Below are positions 44,755 through 57,098 of a stretch of 64,000 nt of DNA, piece after piece; the stretch's first letter is position 1, and each line of letters starts with the position of its first letter. Where the stretch lies: NCBI GenBank assembly GCA_020747015.1, contig JAGTJM010000081.1, positions 62,001 to 126,000 of the forward strand, given 5' to 3'. Position numbers and translations under genes: made by a program. Under the pieces are notes generated by a model. It did not search any database, was not told where the DNA came from, and saw only the letters and a program-made list of their open reading frames with translations. This DNA comes from Pyrenochaeta sp. MPI-SDFR-AT-0127. Its lineage: Eukaryota; Ascomycota; Dothideomycetes; Pleosporales; Cucurbitariaceae.

Positions 44755-45000
44755 CTGAACGAAGAAAAAACTGACTGTAGATGATGCGACTGTTGGAAAT
44801 ACCGGGCTAGGCTGATGCGACCAAGAGGCAGATCTCTTAGGGTAGTGCGGGTTCGCTGGTACACGTAGTTGCGAGAGAAAGCGTAGTTAAATTCAACAAA
44901 CTCCAGTTGAGATCCGTTAGTGCGATTGCATGATAGGGTTATAATACTATAGTAGTAGCCTTAACTCTTTAATCTATATATGTATATGTATAGTTTTAAA
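44755..45000. other. Intergenic, becoming AT-rich
   Basis: 3' flank of the lipase-like gene. From about 44935 it turns AT-rich (TATATATGTATATGTATAG) and runs into the right inverted-repeat arm. Confidence 0.45.
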
Positions 45001-45104
45001 TATAAGCTTAGTTATTAAGATATCGCGCGTTAAATTAGTAATCCTTATTTTGGTTAGGTAGGCGACTTCTAGGGGTAGGCGACTTCTATGTACGCGAGCT
45101 TAGT
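45001..45104 (-). repeat. Right inverted-repeat arm of the accessory island
   Basis: Reverse complement of the arm at 39826-39912. It carries a 17-bp local duplication, so GGTAGGCGACTTCTA occurs twice within 45056-45090. Outer ends of both arms read ACTAAGCT outward-in. A target-site duplication could not be identified with confidence. Confidence 0.75.
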
Positions 45105-45906
45105 GTACTTATATCCGTCTGGGCATTTTTACATTTCCATTTCTGTGTAGCTTGACTGCTAGTTGTATCGTATACCGTATATCATCTCCAAACACGGAAA
45201 CTGGCTCATGCCGGACGCCACTGAGAGTGAATTAAAGGATGGTACACTAGCACTGTCCAGGCCCGTACGTACAGACGGATATCGTTTTTCATGAGCGATC
45301 ATGATTTGACGACTCGCACCGTCGGATTTCTCAGAGACAAAGTACAGTGAGCAGAACCAAGTGGACATGTAAGCCAAGTAAGCCCTGAAGAAGCGTGAAA
45401 AAAAACGGACAGATGGAATAATGAAACAATGGAACCCTAAAAAGGGGGGGTTGTCACACACACTCTTTGAGTCTCACAAACCCAAAAAGCAAAACAATTC
45501 ATCGAATCGTGATTCAAATTATCACAAGGGACACATATTTTGCCCATTATCGATAAAAGCAACAGAATGGCTGAATTTGCTAGTATTGTCCTTTCCCCAT
45601 CCTCCCCCTTACATGGATGGACAGATGAAGAACTCACACGCTTACAATGCACCGATGCGGGAAGAAAAAAAAGAAACCAACGAAGAGAAAAGCGTCGCTG
45701 CTATGCAGAATATCACCCAAACACCCCCACACAACCCACACAAACCAACAAAGGAGGCGGACAAACGACAAAACCAAAGAGTTAAATAGTTATATAATGT
45801 GCTTCACCCAAAAACAGAAAAAACAAACAACAATTAAGAAGGATCGGGTATCAAATTCAACCAAGGAGAAGCCCCTCACACCCCCTCAAAACGCGCGGAT
45901 GAAATT
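45105..45906. other. 3' flank of the formin gene
   Basis: A-rich on the plus strand (pyrimidine-rich in the formin's sense), consistent with a long 3' untranslated region. No gene recognised. Confidence 0.5.
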
Positions 45907-48900
45907 TTACAAAGCTTCATCAGGGGGCGGAGTAGGTAATTCTCTGCCCTTCTGGTCCGGGCTTGGGGGATGAACGACAGTGACGGGGGTAGGAGGACCT
46001 CTATCATCGTCATCGTGACCATCTTCTTCAGGGATAGCACTAGGGCTCATGAGGCCTCCATCGTCACTCTTTGCACTACTAGCCTGTTGTCTTCTATTCC
46101 TTCTTCGTTGGCGTTCCGTGTCTGCACTCTCTCGTCGCCGTCGGACGCTGAGGCTGCCATCTTTGTTGAGACTCGAGCCGCCCTGCAGGCCCTCGAGCAT
46201 GGCTGCTGCGCGATCTGCTACGTCGGTGTCGACGCCTGTGGGGCTGGTCATCGCACCTGCAGAACTACCTTCACTTTCGGCAGTCTCACTGGCAGGTGAG
46301 AGCATACCTTTGCCCTTTGCTTCTGCACTTCCTTCTTCTCCGCCGCCTTCCTCGTCTTCCACGTTGATGCCAAGTTCGGGAATCTTCTGTCCACTCGCGA
46401 CACGCACTTGATGCTTGTCCTTTAACCTCGCACGGCGACGGCGATCTCTCTGATCGCGGGCCTCGGGCTTTGCTGCACGTAGTTTCTGCAACAGATCGTC
46501 CATAGCACCGGTCGAAGCGGGTGATTTGGGTGCATCGGAGTCGGATGCCAGAGCATTGGAGGAAAGTGGATTTGGAGCTTGCGCAGCTTTGCGTCGCATG
46601 GAGATTTCGTTGCGGCGGTGTTGCTCTTCGAGACTGACGTTCTTCTCTTTTGATTTCTAGAGGCAGGTTAGTGAAATGATTTTGAATTCAAAATGTAGCA
46701 CAAGTGACGAAGGGAATTGGCGGCTGCTGGGGTTGACTGACCTTCCACTCCGTCACGAAATTGGCCAGCTTGGCAAAGAAGTCCCTTCTCGCACTGTCAT
46801 CTCCAGGATCCTCTCCGTAAAAGGCCATGATATCATCATAACTCTTCTGCATATCCTCCAAGAAGACTTGCAACTGCTCTGCTTTCCGTCTCGCCTCCTT
46901 CATGCTCCTCTGGACGATGATGGAAACCTTGTCCTCGGGGTGGAATTTGCTGGGATCAGACAAGTTACCAGCGTCAAGCGACATTTGGATATTCTTGATG
47001 TTGTCAATGTACTTCTTGGCGTCTGTTTGGAGCTGCTCGACGTTGATCTTTTGCGCGGTGGTGACACCACTAATCTCGTCGGTGAAGCCTTCCCATCCGG
47101 AGTATTGGTTACGGACGATGCGCTCGACCACATCTGCAAAGGTGGACTCGTTCTTGTCGTCCTTGAGCATGCCTAACCTTGACAAGGTGGATAGTTTGAA
47201 GCCGCTAGCTTGTTTGTTGGCATCGTTCATGAAGTTACCAATGTCGAGGATAAGACCCAAGACGCTAATCAGGCTAGATGAACTCCGGAGGCTTTCAGAT
47301 ACGCGCGAGACTTCCAAAAGCTTCGCTGATATCTCATCGTACTCGGCTTCGAATGTACGGGTCAGCGCAAGCGCCCTCATCCTGCTCTTCCAGTACGGGT
47401 GTAGTTCGTATGCGGTGTAGAGGTAAATTTGATCTTCTCTCGTGAGTTCACTTGGATCCTGCTCACGCTTGCTCTCGCCGGCATTCGGTCCAGTCCAATC
47501 CTTCGAGTAGGGAGCCATGAGCTTGGCTGTGTTGTCTGGGATATCGCAGAAATCGTTCTTTTGTAAGAACTCCATTGTAACAGGATCGTCCAAGATCTTC
47601 TTGTCGCATTGAATAATCATGTTAACAAGATCCTCAACCGAATAGGATGAAAACTTGGCCATGCTGATCTGGAAGTTGTGCATGAGGTCGCGTGAGATGA
47701 TCTGCTTCTTCTCGTCCTTCTTTCCAGCCTTCTTGCCAATGGCCTTGATTTCCTTTGCCATGAAGAGCTTCTCGACCTCCTCGAGAACACCCTTCTTTGA
47801 TAGCTCTTGATACTTCTCTTCCTTCTCCTCGGAAGTGAGGCCACGAGTGGCCCACACAGTTGACGTGGGAGCATCGACCTTGTCCCAATGAAGAGCCTTG
47901 AGTTTCTTCTTAGGTCGAGGTCCAGAGAGAGCAGCAGATGGTGCAAAGCCAGGAGCCTTTGGCAGGAAGCCAGGGCGTTTGCCGCCAGGCATCATTGGTG
48001 GCGGAGGAGGTGGAGGTGGCGGCATGCTGCCATCGCCAGGCATAGGAGGTGGTGGAGGGATTCCAGGCGGCCCGCCAAAACCAAGCTTTCCTGGCGGGGG
48101 CGGAGGTGGTGGAGGTGGGATATTAGCATTAGTACCGGGCATAGGCGGTGGAGGAGGTATATTATTAGGGAATCCAAGAGCACCAGGAGGGGGTGGAGGC
48201 GGTGGAGGAATGGCAGACTTGGGTGCTTCGGTGTCTGCAGGTGTTTTGGGAGAGTCGGACTCGAGGCTTGGATGCGAGGGTCCTGTTGTGACGCCATCGC
48301 CGGCGTCTTCTGCGTCTGAATCGTCATATCGCTTGACGTTTGAAGCAATCTCTCCCAAAAGTGCATTGGCTGTCGAAGTACTGAGTTTTGGCTTGTGCAT
48401 CTGGACGAGACGAGGCTTCTCAATGATCACATCGTCATCCTCATCGAGCATATCCGACATGGCATCGTCCTCGGCAACCTGGCCAGGAAGACCAGGAAGA
48501 GGCTTCCGGCGCGGTATGCCACTCTTGGCTCGTCGAATAGACCCAAAGTTGTTTGGCTCGAGCCCATCGAAGCTTCCTTCCTGCATGCCGCCGTTCATGT
48601 CGCCCTCCATCTTCTCCCGCAATTCTCTCAGCTTTTCGCTTGGCTGCATTTGCAGGGTCTTGCCTTCGAGCGTCGCTTGAGTCCTGGCTCTTTGTAGTTG
48701 AATTTCAAGTCTGCCCATCAAACGCTCGCGATCCATAATCCCTTGCATTTGCGCAGGATCGGTGGTCCCCAGACCATCCTTTCCAGACTTCTTCGCTGCA
48801 GACGCTGCAACATCTTGAGCATCTCTAAGCATCAAGTACAGCTCACGCGTCTCCAGCTCGTTACGTTGCAATTCTTGTGCACGTATTCTTGACATCTCCG

Positions 48901-51211
48901 CAAGCTCAGCCTTCATCTGCTCGACCTGTCTGCCGCGGAGTTCAATGATACGCTCCTGCTCGGCGAGCTGCTTCTGTAGCTTTTGTACAAGGCCGTCTGC
49001 GCCGAGTTCGAGCTGCGCTTTCATCTCATCGCGCTCAGCAATGGCTGAATCCGCAATTTGCCGCGCTTCGATTGCTTCGTCTCGCACTTGTCGAGCCTCG
49101 CCATCAGTATACAGTTTGTCCAGCAACGACTGAACGGTGAAGTTCAAGCTCTGCTTTAGATCCATGTCTGGCAGTCTGCGGTCCATAGCCACGTAGCTCA
49201 GCATCTGATCCACAAGCTGGAACATTCTCATGCGATCCTCGCCTTCAGTATCGCGCATGAGCAACAAGTGCTGCATGGTTGATATGAAGTAGTCTTGCGC
49301 TCGACTCCCACCAATCTTGTTCATGATGGCGTCTGCAATCTGACTCGGATCGTTAAGGTCCTTGGTCTCACCTTCAACGCTGTCCACCATGGAGCTGTTC
49401 TCTTTCTCGAGAAAGTCTTCATAGTCAATGGCCTCGTTGGCCATGTACCGTTCGATTTGCTTATCGATGACCTCGTACTGGAAACCCTCCATTTTCTTGA
49501 AGATGCGCTTGATGCCACATCCTGTGAATTGAGCTCGGATATGCATTCTTAGCTGGAGATCTCGCTCAGGAGCGTCTACGACCATGTTGATGAGGAAGAG
49601 CGTTGCAATGGCGTATTCCATCAGCAGGTTCTCCACACCAATGCCTCCACTGCGAACTTCGTCAGAGGCACCGACCATAGAGCCCATCTTGCCACGGCCA
49701 TCCACAGTGACCTCGACCACGCGCATCCATGCGTCAAATCGACTGCTTTCGCCATATTGCGCCTTGAGGTTGTCGAGTGCTTGCAAAACCTTCTCATGAC
49801 CAGTACCCTCGCCCCAATGGCAGAGGAAAGTCAAGACGTCTGATACGAGCTTTCGTGTATTCAGCCGTGTCGAGATCAGGGAACTGCACAGCGCCTGGAT
49901 GATGGATGGATGATGCAGGGCGTTATCTGCACCATACTTGTTGTTCATCAATGCCTTGAGGCACTTGATGATTTCATATTCGCGTTCCACGTCGTTCTCG
50001 GCCTTTTGCGCCATAACACTGAGCGGGGGTGCCGGACCTTGTCCTTTCCTGCGGTTGATTTTGGTGAGGACATTTGTAAGGGCAATCTGACCCTGCGCTT
50101 CGATGAACCCCCTAACCCAGGCGATTGGCTGTGTCCGCAAACTGATCTCTAAACTCGACATCTGCTTGATCGATATTGAGTTGTCCATGACCTTTTTCAC
50201 ATACCACTCCGGCGATCCCTCCTCTTCTGCTCTCATCAAGATATCTGGGTTTGCTCCTCCTCCATATGTGATCCGCTGCGTTTGGCGCTTCTTCTCGTCA
50301 TGCTTGAACTCTGCCAGTTTATCCTGATACACCAATGTCCACTTCTTGTCAATCTTGTAGGCCTCCATCTGGCGCCGCGCCTGTTCCGGCAAGCTCTTCC
50401 ATCCGCGCTTTACCATCAAGTTCATAAACTCCTTCTCGACAATGTGGTCTGGCGGTCTTTGTATGCTGGCGGTCGAGGAAGTGGGGGATGCAGAGTTGTA
50501 GTGCAGCAAGTGGCGGTGCGAGTCGCGCGGAGTGGAGGCGGCCGTGGGCAAGAGGCTGCCCGGATCGAGCCCCAGAGAGGAGAAGGTGGTCTGGGACGAG
50601 CTCTGCGGGTTGTAGACATTGCTTCCGCGTGATCTCGAGTCGGTGCTGTAGATGCTCGCCTGGTCTGACGATGCGCGTGTGTTGTTGGACGAGTCGGTCC
50701 CTGCGTAGTACGAGTAGTTTCCATTCCTGCTGCTCTCTCTGGCGCCCCACTGCTGCATGGAGACGCCGCGGTCGCCGGGCGTGCTCGAGGCAATCGTGTG
50801 CGAGTGGGGCGGTGGGCGCGGCGGGCCAGCCGCGCTGTATCCGTTTGGCGGCATAGAGGGTGCTGTGAAGACTGGATACTGGTGGAAGTCTCCGCCGCCC
50901 TTGTTGAGGTGGTGTGGCAGCGGCTCGCCGGTGCGTGTGCTGTCGTCGCGCGGGGGGTCGATGGAGGAGACGGGCCCGGCTCTGGCAAAGATGCCCTCTG
51001 CGGTCATGGACATGGGCCGCTCTATCGAGGCGGCCGAGGTCGAGTGTCGGTGGGAGTGGCGTGACGACTGCGAGCCATAGGAGCTCCCCGGGGGGCTGTC
51101 GGTGGTGGTGGTGGGAATGGGTCTCGCGTCGCTGGGGCCCTTCTCCTTGTCCTTGTGCAGACGCCGTCCAAAGAACTTGCCGGCGGATGATTGTCGACCC
51201 TTGCCATCCAT
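45907..51211 (-). CDS. BNI1: Formin (SepA/Bni1 type), actin nucleator for septation and polar growth
   Basis: Exons 51211-46742 and 46656-45907; 1739 residues with an 85-nt intron. Formins nucleate and elongate unbranched actin at hyphal tips and septa under Rho GTPase control. The Ser-rich N-terminus (about 1-270) is followed by GBD/FH3 (EKEFMNLMVKRGWKSLP, LRTQPIAWVRGFIEAQG). A coiled coil (about 680-860) precedes FH1 near 1000-1075, with several runs of 5-9 prolines (IPPPPPMPG). FH2 runs from about 1105 (KKLKALHWDKVD) to 1490, including ILDIGNFMN and KLSTLSRLGMLKDDKN. The second exon holds a clear autoregulatory DAD: MDDLLQKLRA followed by a basic cluster RDRRRRAR (about 1542-1565). So the protein is probably autoinhibited through the GBD. 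The start ATG opens the only long frame. Confidence 0.96.
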
Positions 51212-52051
51212 CCTATGCGAGGCCTGGTGTGCCCTGTGCCGCTCTGCCTATGCTGCCGCCCAAACGTGTCCTCGTCGCCGCCGTCTCCGGCTTTGTAAGT
51301 GCAAATGCTATGAGCAGCACGACTGCGCGCTCCGGGGTGCTCGAGTGCCGGCAGTCGAGGGCGTGCTGAAACCAAAGTGCGGGGCGACAACGGGGGGGTT
51401 TCTCGAGTCTGCGAAGAATTGCCCTTGGGGGGTTGTGGTCAGGCTTGGGCAAATGCGGGCTGCAGGTGAATTCGGGGCGTTGCCGAGTAACTAGCGGCGA
51501 CTGTGTGTTACATGCACATGCACATGCACATGGGGACAGAGGCGAGTGTGTGCAGGCATTCACTCTGGCCGCGTTCGCTGTGGATGCAGCCGCTGTAGGG
51601 CTACTGGGCCTTGTGTTTCGAGAGCTGCAGGTCCTCCACGCGATGCTGGACGGGCGTCCGCTTTGGGATGCGACCCTCCCCTGAGACGTGCCCTGGCCCG
51701 TGTGTGGCGCACCATGGCGCAAGCGTCGTGAACTCTCCGTAGCCTGCGACAAGCCCGACCAGGCAGTCCAGCCAGACCAGCCAGACCAGCCAGACCTCTT
51801 TCCAGGCCCCTACGACTATCCTGGGAAAAAACACCTTTTCGTGGCGTGGCAGGGCTCACGTTGTTGCCCATAGGCGCCCTCCATACACCTACACAGACAC
51901 ATATACTCACACCTGAGCGCCATACCGTGTTCAGTGCTGAGCTGAACAGCCCGGCTCTCTCGTTTGCATCAGCCCAACAAGACAAAAGGAAGCGCCCCCC
52001 CCCCCCCCTCTGCCCGTTCAGCCAGCATCGCCGTCACATGTACCCACAGCC
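51212..52051. other. Divergent promoter (formin / small membrane protein) with microsatellites
   Basis: 840 bp. It contains an ATGCAC-type microsatellite (about 51511-51532), three to four copies of a CAGACCAGC unit (about 51768-51797) and a run of 12 or more C (about 51997-52009). Several long frames overlap it by chance in GC-rich sequence. No gene recognised. Confidence 0.6.
51768..51797. repeat. Short tandem repeat (CAGACCAGC unit)
   Basis: About three and a half perfect copies of a 9-bp unit inside the formin upstream region. No other function visible. Confidence 0.7.
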
Positions 52052-52636
52052 ATGGCCGGCTTTACCCATTTCCTCAAGGTGAGTGGTCCCACCGACTGGC
52101 GCAAGGGGATCCACCTTACTCTCCTCCAACGCTGCTCCAGCGCACCTTACCTTTCAGCTCAAAGTAGACCAGGCCCTGCTGACACGCGCTCGTAGACCAT
52201 GCTCGTACCGCTCTTCCTCGCTGCGATACTCTACGTCCTCCTAGCCTTTGTAATCATCCCCTTCATCCGGCGACACCGCAGCCGGTACAGCCAGTACCTG
52301 CCCATGCCCGCGGGAGTCCCAGAGTTCTCGTCATCATGGCGCACCAAGCTCTCGGACGCGCTCTACAACCTCTTCATGCCGTCTGCATGGGGCAGGAATC
52401 GCACTGTCGTAGATGGCAGTGGGCAGCATGACGACGAGTTGTTCGACGACGAGGAGGGAGAGGGCATGGTCGGCTTTGACCCCATCAACGAGCGGAGGAG
52501 GGAGGCACTGGAGCAGCGGAGGAGCATGGTGGAAGAGGAGAGGAGGTTAGGGAGGGAGTTGGAGGCAGGGTTCAAGGACGATAGTGACGATGACGAGGAA
52601 GATGAGAGGCGGAGATCATTATCGCGAGGTCGATAA
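52052..52636 (+). CDS. Small single-pass membrane protein of unknown function, conserved-looking
   Basis: Exons 52052-52078 and 52196-52636; 155 residues. The first exon codes only MAGFTHFLK and the 117-nt intron ends GCTCGTAG. A strong transmembrane helix (LVPLFLAAILYVLLAFVIIPFI, about 12-33) is followed by RRHRSRYSQYLPMPAGVPEF, then an acidic stretch (DDELFDDEEGEG) and a charged helix (NERRREALEQRRSMVEEERRLGRELEAG) ending in an acidic and arginine-rich tail. By the positive-inside rule the tail is cytosolic. I do not recognise a named family. The divergent arrangement with the formin may mean shared control. Confidence 0.7.
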
Positions 52637-52913
52637 GGCACGGTCAAGTAAGGGCTGGGTCGTGCTACATAATTAATCTGTTCGGAAATGTGCATACTAG
52701 GGTCACTCAAGGCAAGACTGGATAAAAGTCAAAAGCATATCACATTCTTCGTTCTCACACAGTCTCGCTCATGCATCAATCACGGCATTTGCACGCCATC
52801 GCTTTGGAGTTCAAGGTGGATATATTATTTCATACATAGCCAGAGACCGTCTGACTCCCATAAACGTGCAAGGAAATTCGTCCGGAAATGCTCAATAAAC
52901 AAAGTCGACTCGT

Positions 52914-54370
52914 CTACTTGCGCTGGCCGTACGCCTTGGTGGCATAGTCGCCCTTGTGCACAATGAGATCCTGGGGCCTGTAGTTGTGGCGGCCGGAGAA
53001 GTACTCGTCGAGGATCGCCTTGGTGCCGTCGGCGTATCGCTGCGAGTTGTTAGTATACAGGGATGTAATCACAGGGAATCATCGCAGTAGACATACCTTT
53101 TGGGCATCGATGGAGGTACCAGACATGTGGGGAACCATGGCGTTGCCTCCACCCCATGGGTTCTGGGCATAGCGGAGTGGGTGGTCCTTGGGGGCGGGCT
53201 GAGGGAACCAGACATCACCACCATAGCCACGGAGGTGACCAGACTTGAGCGCCTCAGCAACATCCTCCTTGACGACGATGGCGCCACGGGCAGTGTTGAC
53301 TAGCCATGAGCCCTTCTTCATCTTGGAAAGAAGTTCCTTGTTGAAGAGACCACGCGTCTTCTCGTGCAGCGGGCAGTTGATGGTGACGACATCGCACTGT
53401 GCCAACATCTCCTCGAGGTTCTCGACCCTTCGGCAGCCAATCTCCTTCTCGACCTCAGCAGACAGAGGCTGGTAGTCAAAGTACAGAAGCTCCTTGCAGT
53501 CAAAGGGCTTGAGGCGGCGGAGCACACGCTCGCCAATGCGGCCAACGGCAACGGTACCGACAACCTTGTTCTCGAGGTCGTACTCGTTCTTGGCGACCTC
53601 AGCAACATTCCATTCACCCTTGGCGATCTGCTCGTGGGCGGGAACAAAGTTGCGGACGAGAGCCAGGATGGTCATGACGACATGCTCGGCGACGGAGACG
53701 ACGTTGGAGCCAGTGACCTCAGCAACAGTGATGCCGCCATTGGTCTTGTTCGCGGCGTTGAGGTCGACGTGATCCGAACCGATACCAGCAGTGACGGCGA
53801 TCTTGAGGTTCTTGGCCTTAGCGAGACGCTCAGCAGTCAGGTAGCCGGGGTGGAAGCTGTTGACGCAATTTTTGATTAGCCCGTGTTCTTCCAAATAATT
53901 ATCCTCGCGCTAGTGCGACCATCAAACGCGTGGTTGCGGGGCACTTTAGCGGCGATGCGGGGTAGCTCCGACGTACGGGGTGGTGATGATGACCTCTGCA
54001 TCAACAAGGTGCTTGTCGAATTCGGAGCCCTCGCCCTCCTTGTCGGAGGTGGTGACGAGCTCGTGGCCCTGCTCTTCAATCCACTTCCTGATACCGAGCT
54101 CGTTCTCGGTGGTTCCGAGGAGCTGGGGCTCCTGCTCGGCGTGGACGCCACCCTATGCCACTGTCAGTTGCGTCGAGGTGCAGAGTCAGCGTCAATGGGA
54201 CCTACATCGTAGAGGACGAGAAGAACTTTGCCCTGTTGTGAGGCACTCGCCGTTAGCGTTCTGAAGGCATTCGGTTGGCGCAAAGACGAAGTCAATCGAG
54301 GGCCGGCGCGTGCGCTGAGGAGGGAGGAGGCAGGGCGCGCAAGGCGAGAAGCAGAGCGGAGAAATACCAT
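52914..54370 (-). CDS. fdh1: NAD+-dependent formate dehydrogenase
   Basis: Exons 54370-54206, 54152-53977, 53856-53097 and 53039-52914; 408 residues. It oxidises formate to CO2 with NAD+. Residues 1-45 are Arg/Ser/Ala-rich without acids, fitting a mitochondrial presequence. The body follows as KVLLVLYDGGVHAEQEPQLLG, IITTPFHPGYLTAERL, VTAGIGSDHVDLNAA and TGSNVVSVAEHV. The coenzyme loop is VGTVAVGRIGERV, preceding NCPLHEKTRGLFNKEL and VNTARGAIV. The catalytic histidine lies in MVPHMSGTS, ending YADGTKAILDEYFSG. The 2-hydroxyacid dehydrogenase fold is complete and of typical length. A 120-nt intron splits the TTP-FHPGY motif. Some fungal homologues start after the presequence, so a shorter cytosolic form is conceivable. 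Confidence 0.96.
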
Positions 54371-57098
54371 TGTGACTTGATGAACGGAGAAGAACAACTG
54401 AGGCTCTGCAAGGATTTATAAAAGAAGCTGGAATTGTACTTGGGTACGTATTCCTGATGCAACGATTCAGTCAGCGTTTGGCCCTGGTCCAAGCGGATGA
54501 GGGGGCCCTGGATGGATATACCTTTTGCGGCTTGATCTGACGGATAAACCGTGTGAGATGTGGTTACTGAGACTTATGCAAAGTGGAAATTGGTGCTGCG
54601 TGAGCATTTGAGGGGTCGTGAGGGGCTTATATAGACAAAAGAGGTACCCACAAAGAGCCTCTAACTCGAGTTCAAGCCTCGCATTCTTGGGTCGCTCGGC
54701 GCACGACACATCCAGCCTCCCCACTAGGACAATGGACAGCAAGTGGCCGCTGCCGTGTGCGGGTATGACGGTCATGTTGGGAATTACTTCGCACTCGCAG
54801 ATAGTGCGGGGTCGTATCCAATGGCATCTGCACGACCGAGCAGAGGCCAGGGGAGCTCGACTGGCATCTTACCCGTTTGATACACTCGAAGCTTCGCCGA
54901 TGCATCGGTAGCGTAGTCCCTGAGCTATGGGCCAACAGGGTAGCCAGTCCTGAGCCCAATTATAGGCCGGATAGAGCAGGAGATACGTAAACTGAAGCGG
55001 CCTGGAACTCAATCGTGGCCGGCCGGTAAGCTAGAGTTCCATTCCGAGTAGGTTCCGAAGCGTTTCACCACAGAGCTTGCGGAGAAGTCAGCGTTGTCAT
55101 TGGACGTTGACGGTCAGCGAATATGGCATTGTTGCTGTCCTCGCCCTTGATGCTCTCTGCTGCTCTCGCATGTTGCCTCACTGCCACGGAGAAACAAGTG
55201 GTGATAGACGGGCTTCATGTCTTTCGGAAAAAGTTGCTCAAGACGGAATGTGTGAACCCACACGGCGTCACTGCCGTTGACGGGCTCGCATTAGGTATTG
55301 CGAAGGCATCAGGCGGCGGGGTGGCAGCCGAGCAATCTAGATGCCAGATTGCCATGAGATGCCGTCCGCGGCGAAGCGAGGGGTGGTATGGAAATGCGGA
55401 GAGACAACGGTTCAACTTCGCGTCGTCTGCGGCTGCGAACTGTCGCCGCCATTTTCGGTCGTCTCGTGGAGGAAGCGTGCACATTTCACGGATTTGGCGA
55501 CTAGCGCCGGACATGGATCGGGGTTTGCGGGCGATTGTTCGCTGTACAGTCGGCTTGGCTCGGGGCCAACTGGAGACGCGCCAGTCTCGCGTTCTGGCTC
55601 CAGGCGATACTAAAGGGCGCATCCTTTCTCCCGATGCAGTCGACGAACCCGATATCGTCAACTCTGCGCTTTTGGGACTTTTGAAGAAGACTTGTCCCTT
55701 CAGACGGACAGCATGTCACAAGAATAGAACTGTCAAGTCAACAATCGGTCAACGCGCCTGCAACGACGTGTCACGATTACTTTCTTCGCGTCTTGTCCTG
55801 CCTACCTATACATGCAAGATGCTCCACTCCCAATGACTTCGCGACGATGCCAACGACGTGCTGAATGCGACTATACAGCCAAGAGTGCAAACCGAGAGAG
55901 CGCCTTAGATCTGCAATTTAGGACCAGAACTAGAGGGGGCTCGATTTGCGTCCGTGGATGGTTGGCACAGTGCCGACGATTGGCGGGGCAGGCGAAGGTG
56001 GTGGAAAGTGGAAGGAGCGGAGCACGACGAGAAGCAGCGCCCCATCCGTTGCACGCCCATTGTGTGACTGCTGCCATAAACATCACCAGGCTCTGAGGCC
56101 AGCATTCAGCCTCAGTTGACACTTTTGACGTGGAAGTGCAACTTCCTAGCACAATTCACAGAATTCACACAGATGCCCTCGAGGAAGAGAAGAGCCGCAG
56201 GAAGAATGGAGTGCGAGCACGCCCAATAAACGCTAACAAGCCAGCATCCGCATCGCCACTGGGTCCGACCTCGCAAGCCGATACCCCACACCGAAATGCA
56301 TCCGACGTCATTCTCCTGAGAGCAATGTGAACGAAGTCCCACATCCCTAAATGCTATACACTGCAAAAGAGCCTGGATGGCTGATATGACCTGGAAAAGC
56401 GACTAAGAAAAAGCCCATAGCGACTATTTAACGAGGGAAAATACATCACACCAAATTTTTGGTTGCGAGTACCGCGAACACGCTCATGGACGTCTCTAGA
56501 TACTTTTGGCACCTTTCGCATATTCAATTCTACAGATGCAATTTCCTGCGAGAATCTCCGGTGTACACTGAGTACAATGCCCATAAATTGCACAGCCTCA
56601 CGAAAGCGCCTGCCTCTCAAAAAATGTGCAGCGGAGGGCAAGAACTGCGCGACTGAACGTAAGAACGACAACACCAGTACCACGTAATTGAAATCTGCAA
56701 TCGCGAGATGCTGGGATTTTCCTATGTACTGTTTTCACAGGACGATTCGTGCGTGATTGATAACGGTGTCTGCGCCTGGTGTTTTCTCTATCCCGTCGAC
56801 TGATGTCTTAGGGGTAGATCTTCTGGTTGTGCCATTTTGGTATGTTCCACCGCATACATGGAATGAAGTCGAAAGTGAGAACAGGCCTACCTTGCGTGGC
56901 TTGAGTCTCGCTTTCCCCTTCTCAACTCTACTCTATATTCATTTTGTCGCTCGACGGACTCACAAGAGCAAACTCAGCCATACTTGTCATATCAATTGAA
57001 ACGAAGGTTTTACAGCACCTACAATAACAAGTTTAGGTACCAAGATTGCCTGCAAGCTGAGTACATCGCACAAACTGATTCCTGGTGATACAGACGCA
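54371..57098. other. Long intergenic stretch, no firm gene
   Basis: About 2.7 kb. A 237-codon ATG frame at 55123-55836 (+) starts with a hydrophobic segment but then becomes Arg/Cys-rich with no domain, and a long reverse frame overlaps it. I treat it as chance. No repeats or RNA genes recognised. Confidence 0.45.

Noticed and set aside
47898..48680. 260-codon Gly-rich plus-strand frame
   Set aside because: Reverse complement of the formin's polyproline FH1 region.
55123..55836. 237-codon ATG frame with hydrophobic start
   Set aside because: Arg/Cys-rich, no domain, strong overlapping reverse frame, no intron signals; composition explains the open frame.
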